The notes beneath the pieces are model-generated. The model was not told the origin of the DNA. It ran no database searches and saw only the letters and a list, made by a program, of their open reading frames with translations. Positions 62,786-64,000 of a stretch of 64,000 nucleotides of DNA are shown here, piece by piece. The DNA lies in the NCBI GenBank assembly GCA_028023455.1, contig JAQFVV010013401.1, positions 1 through 64,000 on the forward strand. Reading direction: 5' to 3'. The stretch is from Epiperipatus broadwayi. Taxonomy: Eukaryota; Onychophora; Udeonychophora; Euonychophora; Peripatidae. The position numbers and the translations under genes were made by a program. Numbering within the stretch: position 1 is the first letter of the stretch; each line of letters starts with the position of its first letter.

Positions 62786-64000
62786 TACATAAAAGCATTA
62801 TTAAAAAAAATTTACTTTATATACTATTTTTTTTTAGTTATATATTATTTTAAAACATGGTTAAAACTAAAAAAAAAATCTGATGAAAATTATAATTTAA
62901 TAATAAGGCATGAAAATGAAAAATACATCACTTAACAAACAAATTCTAAATTTAAATATCATGTGATCATCTACTATATAAAAATATTTCTATATTAGCT
63001 TCTTAATTAATCCTGTAACATTTTCTTACACATTTATTTTTCCACAAAATATTTATAAAATAAATTTCAGAAAAATAATTCAAATTTTAATAAAAAATAT
63101 TTACTTTTAATTAGTTAAGTATGAGTTAGAAATGTAATATTTCCATTGGTTCAGATGTTAAGGATTCTGCCAGATATTTTTTCATGGTTAAAAATTCAAA
63201 AATCTAGACATCTTGTCAAATGACAGACAGGGTAGGTTAATGTAAATTTTGTATTTAATAAGATTATTTCAATTTCTTTTATATTTTTGCTTATTTTATA
63301 AATAATAAAAAAAAAAGAGTAAGTTTAAGCTGTAAGTTGATTTCAAATCTATTAGAGATATTTATTATCAGAAAATAGTGTAAATATTTATTTGGCTTTC
63401 ATTTTATAGAATTTCTCTTTCTGCATTTTCAAATTTTTTTTTACACTTCTACTATTTGCTTGTTTTGCTCAAGTTCATTTATATTTTCAATCTAAATAAA
63501 ATAGATATATTTGTATATAAACATTAAATTAAATTTAACTCAAGGTATATATGTGAATAAAGGGAGTAAATCACCCTCCCTGAGGCTATGAATTAATGTT
63601 ACACATGAAATCTTATTTAATTATTATAATGAAGATATTAAAAGAGAAATTCTGTCTCCAGCCTTGTATAATTAATAATTAGTTTAACCTTCCTGCAGAA
63701 AGCAATGACTCTAAAACTGCTATTTTTTATGTTATCATGGTGAATTTATGGTCATTTTAAAGAGGAAAATGCACCATATGGTGCTACCATCTTTAGAATT
63801 ATTTTACAAGTAAAAATCTATTATATTTAAATTTAAAGCTATAACAATGAGAGAAGGCAAGCTTTCCAAGGTGCTGATTGGTTGTTTCTCATTTTCAACA
63901 AAAGGAAACACTTGTCAACAATTTTGACAGGTCTAAGTTCTTTGTTTTGATTTTCAAAATGAAAATGAATGTTTTAAATTTTTTTTTACATATTATAAAT
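62786..64000. other. AT-rich intergenic, unassigned
   Basis: Nothing recognised to the end of the window. Confidence 0.4.

Overview
This window is eukaryotic repeat-rich DNA with no convincing intact host gene. It is very AT-rich (by eye about three quarters A+T). No open reading frame of normal protein composition exceeds about 190 codons, and the longer ones are translations of microsatellites. The decayed transposon proteins (Jockey-, RTE- and Tx1/L1-like non-LTR elements and a Penelope-like GIY-YIG endonuclease), the tRNA-derived SINEs and the very long tetranucleotide and trinucleotide arrays indicate an invertebrate animal. A chelicerate or other AT-rich invertebrate would fit, but the sequence does not settle the taxon.

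Layout. 1-8 kb: an RTE 3' fragment, then a roughly 4 kb decayed Tx1/L1-like LINE (endonuclease, RT and C-terminal zinc-knuckle motifs still readable). 8-12.7 kb: an AGT/ACT/AAT microsatellite, a decayed Jockey-like RT on the minus strand, a second Tx1-like copy split by a nested insertion with a 14-bp target duplication, and a hammerhead-bearing repeat. 13-31 kb: AT-rich intergenic DNA with an 0.8 kb ATCT/GTCT array, SINE clusters, tandem dimers of a ~0.4 kb hammerhead-type repeat and a decayed charged coding-like block. 30.7-44 kb: long AAT and ATCT arrays, a three-armed inverted repeat at 32.4-33.3 kb, a foldback element with a 12-bp target duplication, a full-length SINE and the Penelope-like endonuclease remnant. 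45-64 kb: MITE-like inverted repeats, a tRNA-Leu-like sequence, more foldback elements, a hAT-like element, a decayed RTE RT and a further tandem hammerhead-bearing repeat. 49.3-53.2 kb is the longest stretch in which I see nothing.

The most interesting signal is recurrent. At least four repeat families (called A, B, C and D here) carry hammerhead-ribozyme-like cores: CTGANGA, a stem, GAAA, a short palindromic stem III, then TH, with flanks that pair as stem I. Five copies keep the whole conserved core. Family A occurs as tandem dimers of 386, 402 and 409 bp. Families A, C and D also occur as near-perfect foldbacks flanked by 12-15 bp direct repeats. Hammerheads are known from Penelope-like elements and from non-autonomous retrozymes, and a Penelope-type endonuclease remnant is present, so I infer that these are Penelope/retrozyme-type non-autonomous retroelements. 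All coordinates of repeat boundaries are by eye.
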